Source: a virus. Taken from it: a stretch of DNA of 39,603 bases. Where the stretch lies: positions 1 through 39,603 of the IMG/VR virus record IMGVR_UViG_3300031951_000452; one strand, written 5' to 3'. This document shows, in pieces, positions 9,801 through 16,964 of this stretch (the stretch's first letter is position 1; the number at the start of each line of letters is the position of its first letter). The translations under genes and the position numbers were made by a program. A model generated the notes under the pieces. That model had not been told where the DNA came from. It searched no databases and saw only the letters and a list, made by a program, of their open reading frames with translations.

Positions 9801-11265
9801 CCAATGTCGGCAGTGGAGCAGGTGTAGCTGCTTCATTCACAGTTGGCGCAAACATCTGCTCACGACGAGCCTGCATGAATGGGTCAGTTTCACCTTCGTT
9901 GTATCCAGCGTCACCCGGTTGTGGAGGTGAAGGAAGGGCAGGAGTAGCAGTTGGGTCTGGATTACCGCCTGCAAGAACATCGGTAGCCTTACCTGCTTTC
10001 AAACTACCCGGTGTATATATCTGCGCTCCACCACCGGCAACACCACCAATGCCAAAGCCTGCGGCAAAGGCGTTAAGAACACGTAGCTTACCGCTATCGG
10101 AACCGAAGTCCTCATTGGGATTGGCAGCAAGCAGAAGAAGTTCCTGAGCAGCTTCAGTACTACCTTCAAGCAGACCACCGGCAGTACCGCCGACAGCACC
10201 GCGCTTAAGGAGTTCTCCTGCCTTACCGCGTGTCGTTGGTATACCCGCAAAAGCTTTGTTACCTAGTTTTAGAGTACCACCAAAAATCTTATTGGCAAGT
10301 ACAGCCTCGGGAAACAGATCAAGTGCAGCGTATGGAAGACCCCCAAGGATGGCCTTCATTCGATCAGGCTCTCCAGATTCTACTGTCTCGCCATAGATAT
10401 CTGATGCACCCATTGCGTAACTATTAGCAATTCGAGCTGCTGCACCCCCAGCGATACCGGCTGCAGTCTTGAGAACTTTAGTTTCATCTAGGGTAAGTGG
10501 GACGATAGCCTTACCAGCAGCCTTGAGTTCGTTGTTGGTTATGACCTTTGCAGTAATTTCAGCAAGAGACTTCTTAATAGTACCCTTACCAACAAGGCCA
10601 GCGATAACACCGGCTGCACCAGTGGCAGGGTTAATACCGCCACCTGCTGCTGAACCACCAGCATAGCCAATGGCAATAGTAGCCAGATTCTCTAGAAGAG
10701 TTGGGCCAAACTGTGCTAAATTTGCAACAAACCAGTCAGTCACACCGCGCTCAGGAGAAGAACCGATTTCACTGAACGACCTCTGGTATGGCTCAACCTT
10801 AGCTAAGTCCTGTGCCTGTTGTTCTACAATGCTCTTACCCAGTGTTTCAGCACCGGCAAGCTGCAGACCATAACCAGCAAGTTGTTGTAGGTTGTCTACG
10901 CCAATGCCGAAGTTTCGAGTGAGCAAACGCCACGTACTGGGATCAGTAATCTCGCGCACATGACCAAGATATCCAGCAGAATCAAGAGAAACCCAGTCGC
11001 CCTGTGGGGCAGGTCTAGGGGTCGGGTCGTTGAAGTACTCAAGCGACTTAACCTTTTGAGTTTCGTCATCAGCCTTGAACGTGCGCCCGTTCACATAGAA
11101 CGAGTCCAGCGATGGGCTGTACTTAACAGTCGCACTGCCAGTATCCAGAGGCGCATACTCAGGCTGACTAGGCTGAGTAAATTGTGGCATCTGCATATCA
11201 GGTAGCGGCAGCGGTTGGATCGAACCGTAAAGATTTGGGGGAGCAATCAGCGGTTGTTCAGCCAT
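3802..11265 (-). CDS. Giant internal virion / large polyvalent protein, 2487 aa
   Basis: ATG 11265 follows TAAGG. This last gene of the late operon sits directly after the transglycosylase virion gene, the place of the large ejected proteins of podoviruses. The N-terminus is Pro/Gln-rich. Residues about 110-430 hold several Gly/Ala-rich hydrophobic stretches (ENLATIAIGYAGGSAAGGG and others), and about 440-700 is Gln/Pro-rich low complexity. Residues about 730-850 resemble an ADP-ribosyltransferase fold (LVHGG with H736, GGLYTTSEE, RTEFVVIN with E836). HEALGH at 1161-1166 is a zincin-like motif of the kind seen in polyvalent proteins. The middle is helical, and the last 500 residues contain membrane-like helices (FMYKQFVVLTLGMM; AAMIGTILLLSGL). 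It probably enters the host with the DNA, forms part of a trans-envelope conduit and may modify or cleave host targets. Domain names are from motif memory; enzymatic activity is unproven. Confidence 0.75.
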   Translation of the reverse strand: MAEQPLIAPPNLYGSIQPLPLPDMQMPQFTQPSQPEYAPLDTGSATVKYSPSLDSFYVNGRTFKADDETQKVKSLEYFNDPTPRPAPQGDWVSLDSAGYLGHVREITDPSTWRLLTRNFGIGVDNLQQLAGYGLQLAGAETLGKSIVEQQAQDLAKVEPYQRSFSEIGSSPERGVTDWFVANLAQFGPTLLENLATIAIGYAGGSAAGGGINPATGAAGVIAGLVGKGTIKKSLAEITAKVITNNELKAAGKAIVPLTLDETKVLKTAAGIAGGAAARIANSYAMGASDIYGETVESGEPDRMKAILGGLPYAALDLFPEAVLANKIFGGTLKLGNKAFAGIPTTRGKAGELLKRGAVGGTAGGLLEGSTEAAQELLLLAANPNEDFGSDSGKLRVLNAFAAGFGIGGVAGGGAQIYTPGSLKAGKATDVLAGGNPDPTATPALPSPPQPGDAGYNEGETDPFMQARREQMFAPTVNEAATPAPLPTLDPFADRRRAFLGEPAVIIPQGQANLMQNLRDISSGPVPQAAPQSIAQPNLLTQPRLPAQPVQTALPPQGNMMLQQLQNLIPQQVAPPTNPLMAARLGPVIAAREAARQDFNAGLQSAGNFQQQVRQQQMQQDINQYNAPAMPEPTAIPEAQPFPAQQLPLFQRPGSQLLRRGQGQVALPMQTSEQFASQRAMADRERAFAVPQVQQETYDPSAQMAFDFTTQPVAPTKETPAAKSETVVGPEGLTLVHGGKPGLTLDNIQIIRPADQMKQGKKGRVYGGLYTTSEENDNQATEYAGKDGAVYDIRIAPGVRIVQHNRDITRLSKETIDQYVADGYGVVSGTDVRGRTEFVVINKAAIESVAPRSTFRLNLNPQNTSENIAALNKAALEKVKAKETPVTPQGAVSPVGKPEEGSVPSENLQTEAPKRATNVTTRSVVNDLAEATSLAEAKKPTANMVDLAFSGDEDAVGYIIAATAPNSGIGKTIGQALRSSLKDKITSILKADPTASVKEWIQFAKTYNLVPELKGLLAKATDLPADVQESVNKPDPISREQQIKEARLSQLRAASKARQDKSGGLYLRLDGTPIPEPMVIGRVKMLVAGMVRKFVNAPTVHVAKNVADLKATNPKLYERANAAREAGDFATTKAVGYSFGKDIIIFSDFVQTEQQLKFVLAHEALGHFGFKSIMSDANLKSMLNQAYNQDSEVRNAADELIDLHGMSKLEAIEEVLAQRAAELDTSTIRRVWNFIKNALNRMGFEFDDDAARMLIHQSRMYVRRGITGNFFSNDSITDTISDMTQTAMDGMFSRSDVTFASAASGGLNRVGDNLTVLDNMRSFFTSPDKLQQAVKITADIFSTLDQKARHSEGLTTIYNLFKAQNNLARSLISQLEDMNKFTGMGSVFGGPSQDDLTKAGQYLAQARMYMLQSTKDSDITGYGSLFVLNGSGYPTLNKAVADQVMADGLVTADQFRKGFEIKNALGELQEKVQENIDESSKAWKIYLEQRAVVNKAALDKLEQTYLSAQYQQTELVSDVVKALLPEDTSATQAEVSALKAIIKQYRSILESDIVSSIGTDKVEPSEASTALAKDFLYEVTRAFYKTDKMKDWLSPQAGSTEKAATIFAVPEYDKVRAALTTLQRMNISGDKALGDIQQHIANSVFSEVDARNAEIDAKTTIRTSYAPLIHRGKYEVRLVAYDKSGNPVQLAEAFKDVMPTPRADSIDEVDGIIDGFKNKETGQKENGLAAIWEGKDFDVVNSDGKTVSVRFRVESGKAAVNRSVGESGDFSNFVNYLARNNVSITPQERERLVVSMTKQGDSRRSRLRFSGNPGFNADVVGSIADHIETSSHVSAKIRYRRQTDAVMLNKSAWQGEPSKLKALRLAVDAEKDPSRKAQAVREYNDYAYKYVYSAPKRRPAVDMLKEDGSVAKTVATKGEGNSYFNEASALIEWHGQQLDTANAVEDALSGPVVSRIKTAVVTMQLGGSVATAMVNLLSLGTHSLNYLATYNPARSYGLGYGYSKAFKALSIAGKDVGNYKLADSDYLTKLVEKPWTAGERRNGMTEDEAKYLLSETLTGSLQPSEANTLLGTKRGGIRSGNVQAGIRGYMFMFSYTEAYNRRVTALATYRLEKERALAEGLTESEAQARSRVVTSRTIDMTQGQYAMYNRPRIAYDGIGSLLFMYKQFVVLTLGMMRNLSPSGQAAMIGTILLLSGLKGVPFADDLLDLADFLMQSLNIKKKSAEGEVMLFLNSIVPGLTPYIMRGLVDEMTGATVSSRSGFGDIIPLTGALNYGSDPIREIANFAGPIVGGITSIATNAKDIVSYAAEVVGLKPDTTTINDIMRKSPFAGVRALSDTLVYYQDGKVTTSDGKVALQTVGPMVLGFRLLGFMPADTTKTNDVIRISKGGGAYVAAVKKEFVDAYRRAAVSNNRADMTRIKQQVKQHNIDAKGTGFEIKDFDLAIKKAAKEAMSSSSVRYLRTAPKGLKQDVIDYLNIYGLDVKDGAVQ

Positions 11266-11274
11266 TGTGATACC

Positions 11275-13722
11275 TTATTGAATTCTTAATCCAGCGGAGC
11301 CTGGAATTGCAACTGATACGAGTTTAGGACTAGTCGGCATAACACTACCGTCAGCCGCAATAATTTCACCTGCCGGTTCAAGCATAAATAAGTTTTCAGG
11401 ATTACCTTTTCTATAGAACACAGATGTATCCCCGACCTTAGCTGCTACAAGTTCTCCGCTAGCAACTTTGGCATCGATTTGAGCCTGCGTTACTTTTTCA
11501 GAGATCGTATTAAAAAGTGTGCGAGATAGCTGATCGGCTGTTTCAAGTCGTTTAAGATTACTCTTAAGTGTTTCTTCACCGATAAGTTTGTCACGCGCAG
11601 CGGTAGCAGCGGTTACTTCAGCAGCATACTTCGGATCAACGATCTGCCTAAACAAGCTAGCGGCTTCGCCTTTAGAATACATCTTTACCCCACCATTAGC
11701 GTCGAGTTCAGGGTTATACTCATTTGTCCCCTGTCTCCTGTTAAGCATGGCGTAGCTACCATTAGCAAGTTGTTGGATTACCATATCTGTGCCAGCAAAC
11801 CGGTTAAGTGTATCATTAAGATCAGTCACGTTACCGCTTGACGAGAAATCTCGTATGCTATTTTGGATTTTAATATTCCAAAGCCCAAGATCATGTACAC
11901 GAAGATTGGCACTGATTGCTTCGTTTGCGCCTTTTATTTTTAGATCGTAGTTTTGAGCAAGAGCGTTTATTTCTGCATTTGTGCTTTGATTCAACGCAAC
12001 AAGTTCGCGCTGAAGCTGATTAACCAGATTGCCATTGCGACTGGCTCGGGCAACCTCAATATCTTGACCTATCTGCTCTGCTTTAATGAGGTAGGCTTCT
12101 CTAATTCTAGCATCTTCTTGTGCTGTGTACTTCTGAAACAACTCAACATCGCCTGTAGCTTTAGAAACATAATCACTTCTAGCAGCCCCGGCATCCCTGA
12201 GAGAAGCTTCAATTTCAGCCTGCGGCCTATTCAAAATTTGGGTTACCGGATCAACCTTAGTAGGTGCTTTAACCCCAGCTTCAAGAGCAGTACTCTGAGT
12301 AGTAGGAGAGGCGATACTAACGGCAGTACCCTGAGCAGGACCCTGAGCAGTACCCTGAGCAGGAGCGGCAGCGGAAGTATTAGTATTTAATCCAGCCGCA
12401 CCGATGTCTTTGAACCCGCCCTGTGCAAGCTGGTTAAATAGGCCAATACCTACAGTGTTGTAGTCCCTAGTATACATACCATATGGCTTGCTAGTTTTAG
12501 GGTCTGTACCAAAATCTGAAAGACCCCCGGGGATTTCACCTCGGTCAAATGCGTCGTAGCCCGGACCGGCGTGGTACATAGCAAAGATAATATTTGCTGC
12601 GCGATTAGGGTAAGACTGCTGCAAATCTTTAAGATATAGGACGCCAGCAGTAGCCTGCTGGTCAGCAGTCAAAGCTACTTTAGTATCCCATGAGTACGTA
12701 ATTGTGCCGTCTGCATTTTTAGTACCGCGAGCAGCCATAGGTAGTGAAGCAGCCAACGCCCTTAAAGCAGGGTCAGATGACTTCATAAACTTCTGCCGAG
12801 TGGCTTCATAAGTTCCGGGGATTACTTGCATAACACCCTTAGCCCCTTTTGGGCTGTCTCCAGTCTCAGTATTAAGATTAGATTCCATAACACCGACGGC
12901 TAGCGCAATCTTAGGATCAACACCCGCCTTTCTAGCGGCCTCAATAATAGCTTTTGCCCCCGGAGGCATTTGTGCTGGGTCAGTAATACTTAAAATCTTA
13001 GCCATAGTCTGCGATGCGCCAGCAAGTCTCTCATAAGCAGATTGGGAAATAGGTTCCCCATTAACAAGAACTGTATTTTCTGGAGGGGCTGATTGGAATG
13101 TACTAAACATTCCGCTTTTGTTACCGGTTGTAACTTTTTTACCAAAAACAATCCCGCGATAGGCTTCCGCCGCCTCGTTTGTTCCCGAGGTAGGGTATGC
13201 ATATCCGGCAGCCTCAAGTGCAGCCTGTTTCTCAACCTGTGCTTTAAGTAGGGCCGCTTCTGTTGCTTGTTGGTCTGTTACAAGTTGATTTTTAAGACCG
13301 GCAGTTTGAGAATATGGTGACGCCACATAAGAACCCTGAGGGCCGGGTACATTTGTATAGACAAGAGGTTCTTGAGGGTTATTTATTTCAGACTGCGTTA
13401 CAGCGAGAATAGGCGCTGCTGCAGGCGTTTGAAAAGGTACGTTATTATACGAAGGATTTTCCAGAGATAGACCGGCAGGTGTAGGCCGCCCAAGCAAAAT
13501 AGCATTCTTTGCTGCGTTTGCTCTAGCTGTTTCTCTAGCCTCTCCCAACGACCGTTGGCTTTGTTCAAAAGTTGTTAGATTAGTTAGGTTGGTCGCAAGG
13601 TCCACAGGAAAGCTACCGACCTTCGGTGCGTTCGGGTCAACCGGTTGGCGATTAGTAAAAGCAGCCGACGACCCTTGGTTCGCAGCCCCATATAGATACC
13701 CAAAATCTGCAAGACCAGCCAT
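11275..13722 (-). CDS. Internal virion protein with lytic transglycosylase (SLT-like) domain
   Basis: ATG 13722 has an excellent site, TAAGGAG with 6-base spacing, formed by the stop of the upstream gene. Residues about 255-400 are a soluble-lytic-transglycosylase-type domain: AIIEAARKAGVDPKIALAVG leads to VMESNLN with the presumed catalytic Glu at 280. KGVMQVIPGTYEAT and a later AMYHAGPGYDAF match the usual GLMQ and Y-N/H-AG signatures. The N-terminal 250 residues are Ala/Gln-rich and disordered-looking. The C-terminal half is helical and charged with a short repeat (AQGT/AQGP). It should cut murein during DNA ejection, like the transglycosylase ends of podovirus internal core proteins. It lies between the 487-residue core candidate and the giant protein, so these three likely form the ejected core. 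Confidence 0.85.
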   Translation of the reverse strand: MAGLADFGYLYGAANQGSSAAFTNRQPVDPNAPKVGSFPVDLATNLTNLTTFEQSQRSLGEARETARANAAKNAILLGRPTPAGLSLENPSYNNVPFQTPAAAPILAVTQSEINNPQEPLVYTNVPGPQGSYVASPYSQTAGLKNQLVTDQQATEAALLKAQVEKQAALEAAGYAYPTSGTNEAAEAYRGIVFGKKVTTGNKSGMFSTFQSAPPENTVLVNGEPISQSAYERLAGASQTMAKILSITDPAQMPPGAKAIIEAARKAGVDPKIALAVGVMESNLNTETGDSPKGAKGVMQVIPGTYEATRQKFMKSSDPALRALAASLPMAARGTKNADGTITYSWDTKVALTADQQATAGVLYLKDLQQSYPNRAANIIFAMYHAGPGYDAFDRGEIPGGLSDFGTDPKTSKPYGMYTRDYNTVGIGLFNQLAQGGFKDIGAAGLNTNTSAAAPAQGTAQGPAQGTAVSIASPTTQSTALEAGVKAPTKVDPVTQILNRPQAEIEASLRDAGAARSDYVSKATGDVELFQKYTAQEDARIREAYLIKAEQIGQDIEVARASRNGNLVNQLQRELVALNQSTNAEINALAQNYDLKIKGANEAISANLRVHDLGLWNIKIQNSIRDFSSSGNVTDLNDTLNRFAGTDMVIQQLANGSYAMLNRRQGTNEYNPELDANGGVKMYSKGEAASLFRQIVDPKYAAEVTAATAARDKLIGEETLKSNLKRLETADQLSRTLFNTISEKVTQAQIDAKVASGELVAAKVGDTSVFYRKGNPENLFMLEPAGEIIAADGSVMPTSPKLVSVAIPGSAGLRIQ
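12324..12359. repeat. Three 12-bp in-frame tandem repeats
   Basis: CAGTACCCTGAG, CAGGACCCTGAG and CAGTACCCTGAG lie head to tail within the transglycosylase gene. On the coding strand they give AQGT-AQGP-AQGT, a flexible linker between the SLT domain and the helical C-terminal half. The 12-base unit keeps the frame, so length can vary by slippage. Confidence 0.75.
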
Positions 13723-13732
13723 CTACTGCTCC

Positions 13733-15196
13733 TTAAACCTGTGATGTCAGAAAGGGTCTGGCGAGTGTGCCAAACATATTAGAGTATCCTTGAGCCGACT
13801 GAGAGCCATACAGACTTGCATTGCCCTGCATACCAGCCATAGACCTAAGACCTTCAAGATACCTTGATGGAGAGTTCGGCATTTGGTTGATTGCCGATGA
13901 TAGTGCGCTCTGGCGGGCAGTAAGCCCAGTACCATAACCCTGATCGTATGCTGTACCAACATTTTGACCGATGCCAATGCTGGCACGACGCCCTTCAGCA
14001 GAAGTAAACTCAGGGCTACGAAGACCGATGAGGGGTGCTTCACGGAACGATTCCATCAAGCCACGAGTTCCAGAAATCTTGGCAGCGTTTGCTGCCTGCT
14101 GACCGAAGTACGCAGGGTCCATTGCCTTTGCACTGGCGATAAGACCTTCAACCTCTTTCTTCTTAACCTCGTATGCAGCCTGATCTGTCTTCTTAAGTTC
14201 CGCCAATTCCTTGGCATACCTATCAGCGATCTGTTGTTGCGGGTTTGGTGCAGCTTGGCTCAATGCCATGCCAGCTAAGTTCACGCCGCCTTTAATAAGC
14301 GCGTCAGTAAAGCCGCCTGATGTTGCTGCTGCTTTCGCTGCTGCCTGTTGCCATCCCGGGTTAAGGTATACGTTATTCGCGCCATCAGTGATAAATTTAG
14401 GAATGCTTGGATCGACGCCGCCAAACCCGAGGAAACCTTTAGGGTCTGGTGCGTAAAAACCATCCCCCAAAAACGGTGAAAGCTTAGATGTGTCAAAATT
14501 TATCGGGGCTTGTAATACATTTCCCGCCCCTACGGAATAGCCCGGTGGAAGCGAGGCAGTAAACCCAGTGTTAACTGGGCCTATACTTGTAGTCACTGTA
14601 CTTAGATTATTTGGTGAAACCATAACAGTTCCGTCGGGGAGGGTAAACGACGGTTGTGCTGCATTTGCAACTGCTCCGGGTTCATATCCTACATTGAAAG
14701 ATGACGCCGGACTTGCATTAACCGCAGCCAAGTCAGCCATAGGTGTAGTCAAGTCAGCACCGGTTGTGCTAAGGTATGGATTAGGTGGTGGCAGTGGAGA
14801 ACCAGCGGCGGTGTAAGCCTGACTTGCAGCGATACCGCCCGCATCAGGGACTGGAGCGTTACCAAATCCAAACGGGTTCCCACTCATATAAGATGAGAAC
14901 CCAGCGCCGACGCCGCCCAACAATGCGCCAGTAAGCGGATTACCACCGGTAAGAGCAGAAGTACCTGCACCTAGAGCAGCACCTGTAAGAGCAGAACCTA
15001 GGACGCTAGCTCCTCCAAAGACCGCAGTTGCAATCATAGGAGCAAAAAACGGAACTGCAATCGATGCAACAATACCGAGGACAGACCCGATGCCCCCCTT
15101 TTTATGCTCAGTCTGAAGAACCGGAGTCCACATCGTAGACTCCATCAGGGGGGAGCCGACATACTCAATGTTGATGAACGATGGCTGGGTAGTCAT
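13733..15196 (-). CDS. Putative internal virion (core) protein, 487 aa
   Basis: ATG 15196 is preceded by GGAG, 8 bases upstream inside the end of the previous gene. Residues about 36-90 are a long hydrophobic Gly/Ala stretch (VLGIVASIAVPFFAPMIATA, then GTSALTGG repeats) that could insert in a membrane. Residues about 90-330 are Pro/Gly/Asn-rich and loosely structured. Residues about 330-380 are a charged helix (KELAELKKTDQAAYEVKKKE). The end is rich in Gly, Ser and Ala. Small core proteins of T7-like ejection machinery (gp14-type) share a hydrophobic N-terminus and this place just before the transglycosylase gene. The assignment rests on position and composition, as no diagnostic motif is visible. 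Confidence 0.55.
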   Translation of the reverse strand: MTTQPSFINIEYVGSPLMESTMWTPVLQTEHKKGGIGSVLGIVASIAVPFFAPMIATAVFGGASVLGSALTGAALGAGTSALTGGNPLTGALLGGVGAGFSSYMSGNPFGFGNAPVPDAGGIAASQAYTAAGSPLPPPNPYLSTTGADLTTPMADLAAVNASPASSFNVGYEPGAVANAAQPSFTLPDGTVMVSPNNLSTVTTSIGPVNTGFTASLPPGYSVGAGNVLQAPINFDTSKLSPFLGDGFYAPDPKGFLGFGGVDPSIPKFITDGANNVYLNPGWQQAAAKAAATSGGFTDALIKGGVNLAGMALSQAAPNPQQQIADRYAKELAELKKTDQAAYEVKKKEVEGLIASAKAMDPAYFGQQAANAAKISGTRGLMESFREAPLIGLRSPEFTSAEGRRASIGIGQNVGTAYDQGYGTGLTARQSALSSAINQMPNSPSRYLEGLRSMAGMQGNASLYGSQSAQGYSNMFGTLARPFLTSQV

Positions 15197-15198
15197 AT

Positions 15199-15669
15199 CT
15201 AAATCTCCGTTAGTTCAAATCTCATATGAGAGTATATCTGCTTGAATCCGAAACGCTCCAGTAATCTTTGCATACCGGGACTTACCCAGCCTTCTATAGT
15301 ACGTACACCATTCATATAAGCCCAACCACAAAACTGTTTCCAGAATTTCCTATGTGCCATCCCGAGATTATTACCGCCTAATGCAATAATATTCAATGCA
15401 GGAAATTTTGGGTACACTACAAGTTCTGCCGCTAAAGCTAAGGATACACTACGGTCTGGATTTGTACCTGTCTTATCGTTTGTCAAGACAAAGATATGAG
15501 CCTTGCCCGCAAGTGCGAGAGCTTTTAAGTCCGCGATATCGAACTCTCCGTGCATGGCTTCTCTCGTACTCCGGTCTAGCAGTGGTTCTATTAGATACCA
15601 GTACAACTCTATGTGCGCTGGGGCAGCCAACATTAACGGTTCGTATTCGCCTAGCGGTGATACTTGCAT
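15199..15669 (-). CDS. GNAT-like acetyltransferase-fold virion protein
   Basis: The start codon overlaps the stop of the upstream gene as TAATG. The 156 residues resemble the GNAT-fold protein often found in the internal-protein cassette of podoviruses: an N-terminal strand-helix part (HIELYWYLIEPLLDRSTREA), central strands (AHIFVLTND; ELVVYPKFPALNIIALGG), then the helix MAHRKFWKQFCGWAYMNGVR and a C-terminal EGWVSPGMQRLLERFGFKQ. That last segment is the usual end of GNAT domains, where the ligand-facing Arg/Phe follow a conserved helix. No clear acetyl-CoA pyrophosphate loop (Q/RxxGxG/A) is visible; GGNNLGMAHRKF may replace it. A structural role in core assembly is as likely as catalysis. Confidence 0.65.
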   Translation of the reverse strand: MQVSPLGEYEPLMLAAPAHIELYWYLIEPLLDRSTREAMHGEFDIADLKALALAGKAHIFVLTNDKTGTNPDRSVSLALAAELVVYPKFPALNIIALGGNNLGMAHRKFWKQFCGWAYMNGVRTIEGWVSPGMQRLLERFGFKQIYSHMRFELTEI

Positions 15670-16616
15670 TAGGCAGTCTTGCTCGACATGTTGTACTGAT
15701 CCAGCATCTTCTGGAAGAACTCTGTCCCCTTAGCGTCTACAACATGTTTAGGAATGACAAACTCTCCGCCGGATACGCGAATGGGGATATCATCTGCACG
15801 ACCCGTGCGATCACCGGACGGACTTCCTGTAGCAATACCACCGCCTGCGGCGTACATACCCGGACGGACGCGACCACCATTTGCCATCTGCTGAACTGGA
15901 CCGCTAGACTGACCACCCATCTGCTGCTGGACTGCAGCACCTGCGAGTAGAAGCGCCATAACAATGCTTTGATCGTACTGCTGCGGCAATTCATCTTCGT
16001 CAGCAAGGCCACGTTGAATAGCCAGTGCTCTTAGTCGCGGATACAACTCTGGGTTCTGTGCCGCTGCCTTAGCTAACTGAACAGCGGTGTTAAGTTGTTC
16101 AAGTGTAAGCTGTCCAGACTGAACAGCCTGCATAAGCGTCTGCTGAATCTTCTGAATAACCTCAGGATTCTGAGACATAAGCCGTTGAATTTCACCTTCC
16201 ATATCAGCAGAACTGATTGGGGTGGCAGGAGCTGAGGGCATCTGCGGCATTGGCTGTGGGCTAGGAGGAGCCATACCGGCAGGAGGAGCCATACTACCAG
16301 CGGGAGGAACCATACCGCCATCCGCATAGGTAGGCTGCATACGGAAATCCAAGACCGGATAGTTCGGGTTGCTAGCGACAGTACCAGTCGGCTGTGTCTG
16401 CAAAGCCTGCATATTAATTGCCATCGGTGCGCCAGCGCCGGGCTGCTGAACAGCAGGTAGAGTCATCATCGGGGCAGCAGAAGCGGGAGCCATCGGGGCA
16501 GGAGCAGCAGGAGCGCGACCAAACATACTTGCAAGCGCAGGAGGCAATGCAGTGTTAGCTGTAGACGGTGCAGAAGATGAAAACCCCTGCGATCTCATAC
16601 CACCATAGAAACTCAT
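15669..16616 (-). CDS. Structural protein with YADGGMVP and GGEFVIPKHV motifs, 315 aa
   Basis: ATG 16616 follows TAGGAG with 6-base spacing. Residues 1-130 are Met/Pro/Ala/Gly-rich and probably disordered, with YADGGMVP near residue 100. Residues about 135-220 are helical and Gln-rich (EIQRLMSQNPEVIQKIQQTL). The C-terminus carries GDRTGRADDIPIRVSGGEF and then VIPKHVVDAKGTEFFQKML, a segment I associate with conserved virion-associated proteins of environmental podoviruses. It lies between the nozzle-linked 112-residue gene and the GNAT-like gene, so it is probably a tail or core component. No enzymatic motif is seen. Confidence 0.55.
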   Translation of the reverse strand: MSFYGGMRSQGFSSSAPSTANTALPPALASMFGRAPAAPAPMAPASAAPMMTLPAVQQPGAGAPMAINMQALQTQPTGTVASNPNYPVLDFRMQPTYADGGMVPPAGSMAPPAGMAPPSPQPMPQMPSAPATPISSADMEGEIQRLMSQNPEVIQKIQQTLMQAVQSGQLTLEQLNTAVQLAKAAAQNPELYPRLRALAIQRGLADEDELPQQYDQSIVMALLLAGAAVQQQMGGQSSGPVQQMANGGRVRPGMYAAGGGIATGSPSGDRTGRADDIPIRVSGGEFVIPKHVVDAKGTEFFQKMLDQYNMSSKTA

Positions 16617-16625
16617 ATCTATCTC

Positions 16626-16964
16626 CTAGTTTTGTAATTGCCCGATTAAGACGTTCAGCACCGCTTTGATATATGCAACGTCACCAATAAGCGTATTCAC
16701 GTCAGTTAGCAACTTTCCATAGTCCTCTAAAGACGGTACATCACTCCCCGATATTGTAAAGCCTGAACCTTGTGCGCTTGTCTGTTGGATAGACAGTTCA
16801 CCTATCGGCTGTACAGTAACCTGCCCGCTAATAACAGCTTCAAATCCGGTAACACCGCGCTGTCCAGTAAGCAATTCAACATTCTGCTTCACCCCATTGA
16901 GGAACTGAAACTGCCATTCCGGTACACCGACCTGCGGCACTGGTGGTAAAGCTGCGTAAGTCAT
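16626..16964 (-). CDS. Conserved small tail-associated protein, 112 aa
   Basis: The ATG overlaps the TGA of the tail nozzle gene by 4 bases (ATGA), so it is probably co-translated. The sequence starts TYAALPPVPQVGVPEWQFQF and continues with a helix NGVKQNVELLTGQRG, a beta-rich middle, and a C-terminal helix (YGKLLTDVNTLIGDVAYIKA). This pattern recurs after the nozzle gene in related phages, from memory. The C-terminal heptad-like helix could trimerise. It ends with TAG, which also begins the TAGGAG ribosome site of the next gene. The function is unknown; a tail needle or nozzle plug role is possible. Confidence 0.55.
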   Translation of the reverse strand: MTYAALPPVPQVGVPEWQFQFLNGVKQNVELLTGQRGVTGFEAVISGQVTVQPIGELSIQQTSAQGSGFTISGSDVPSLEDYGKLLTDVNTLIGDVAYIKAVLNVLIGQLQN

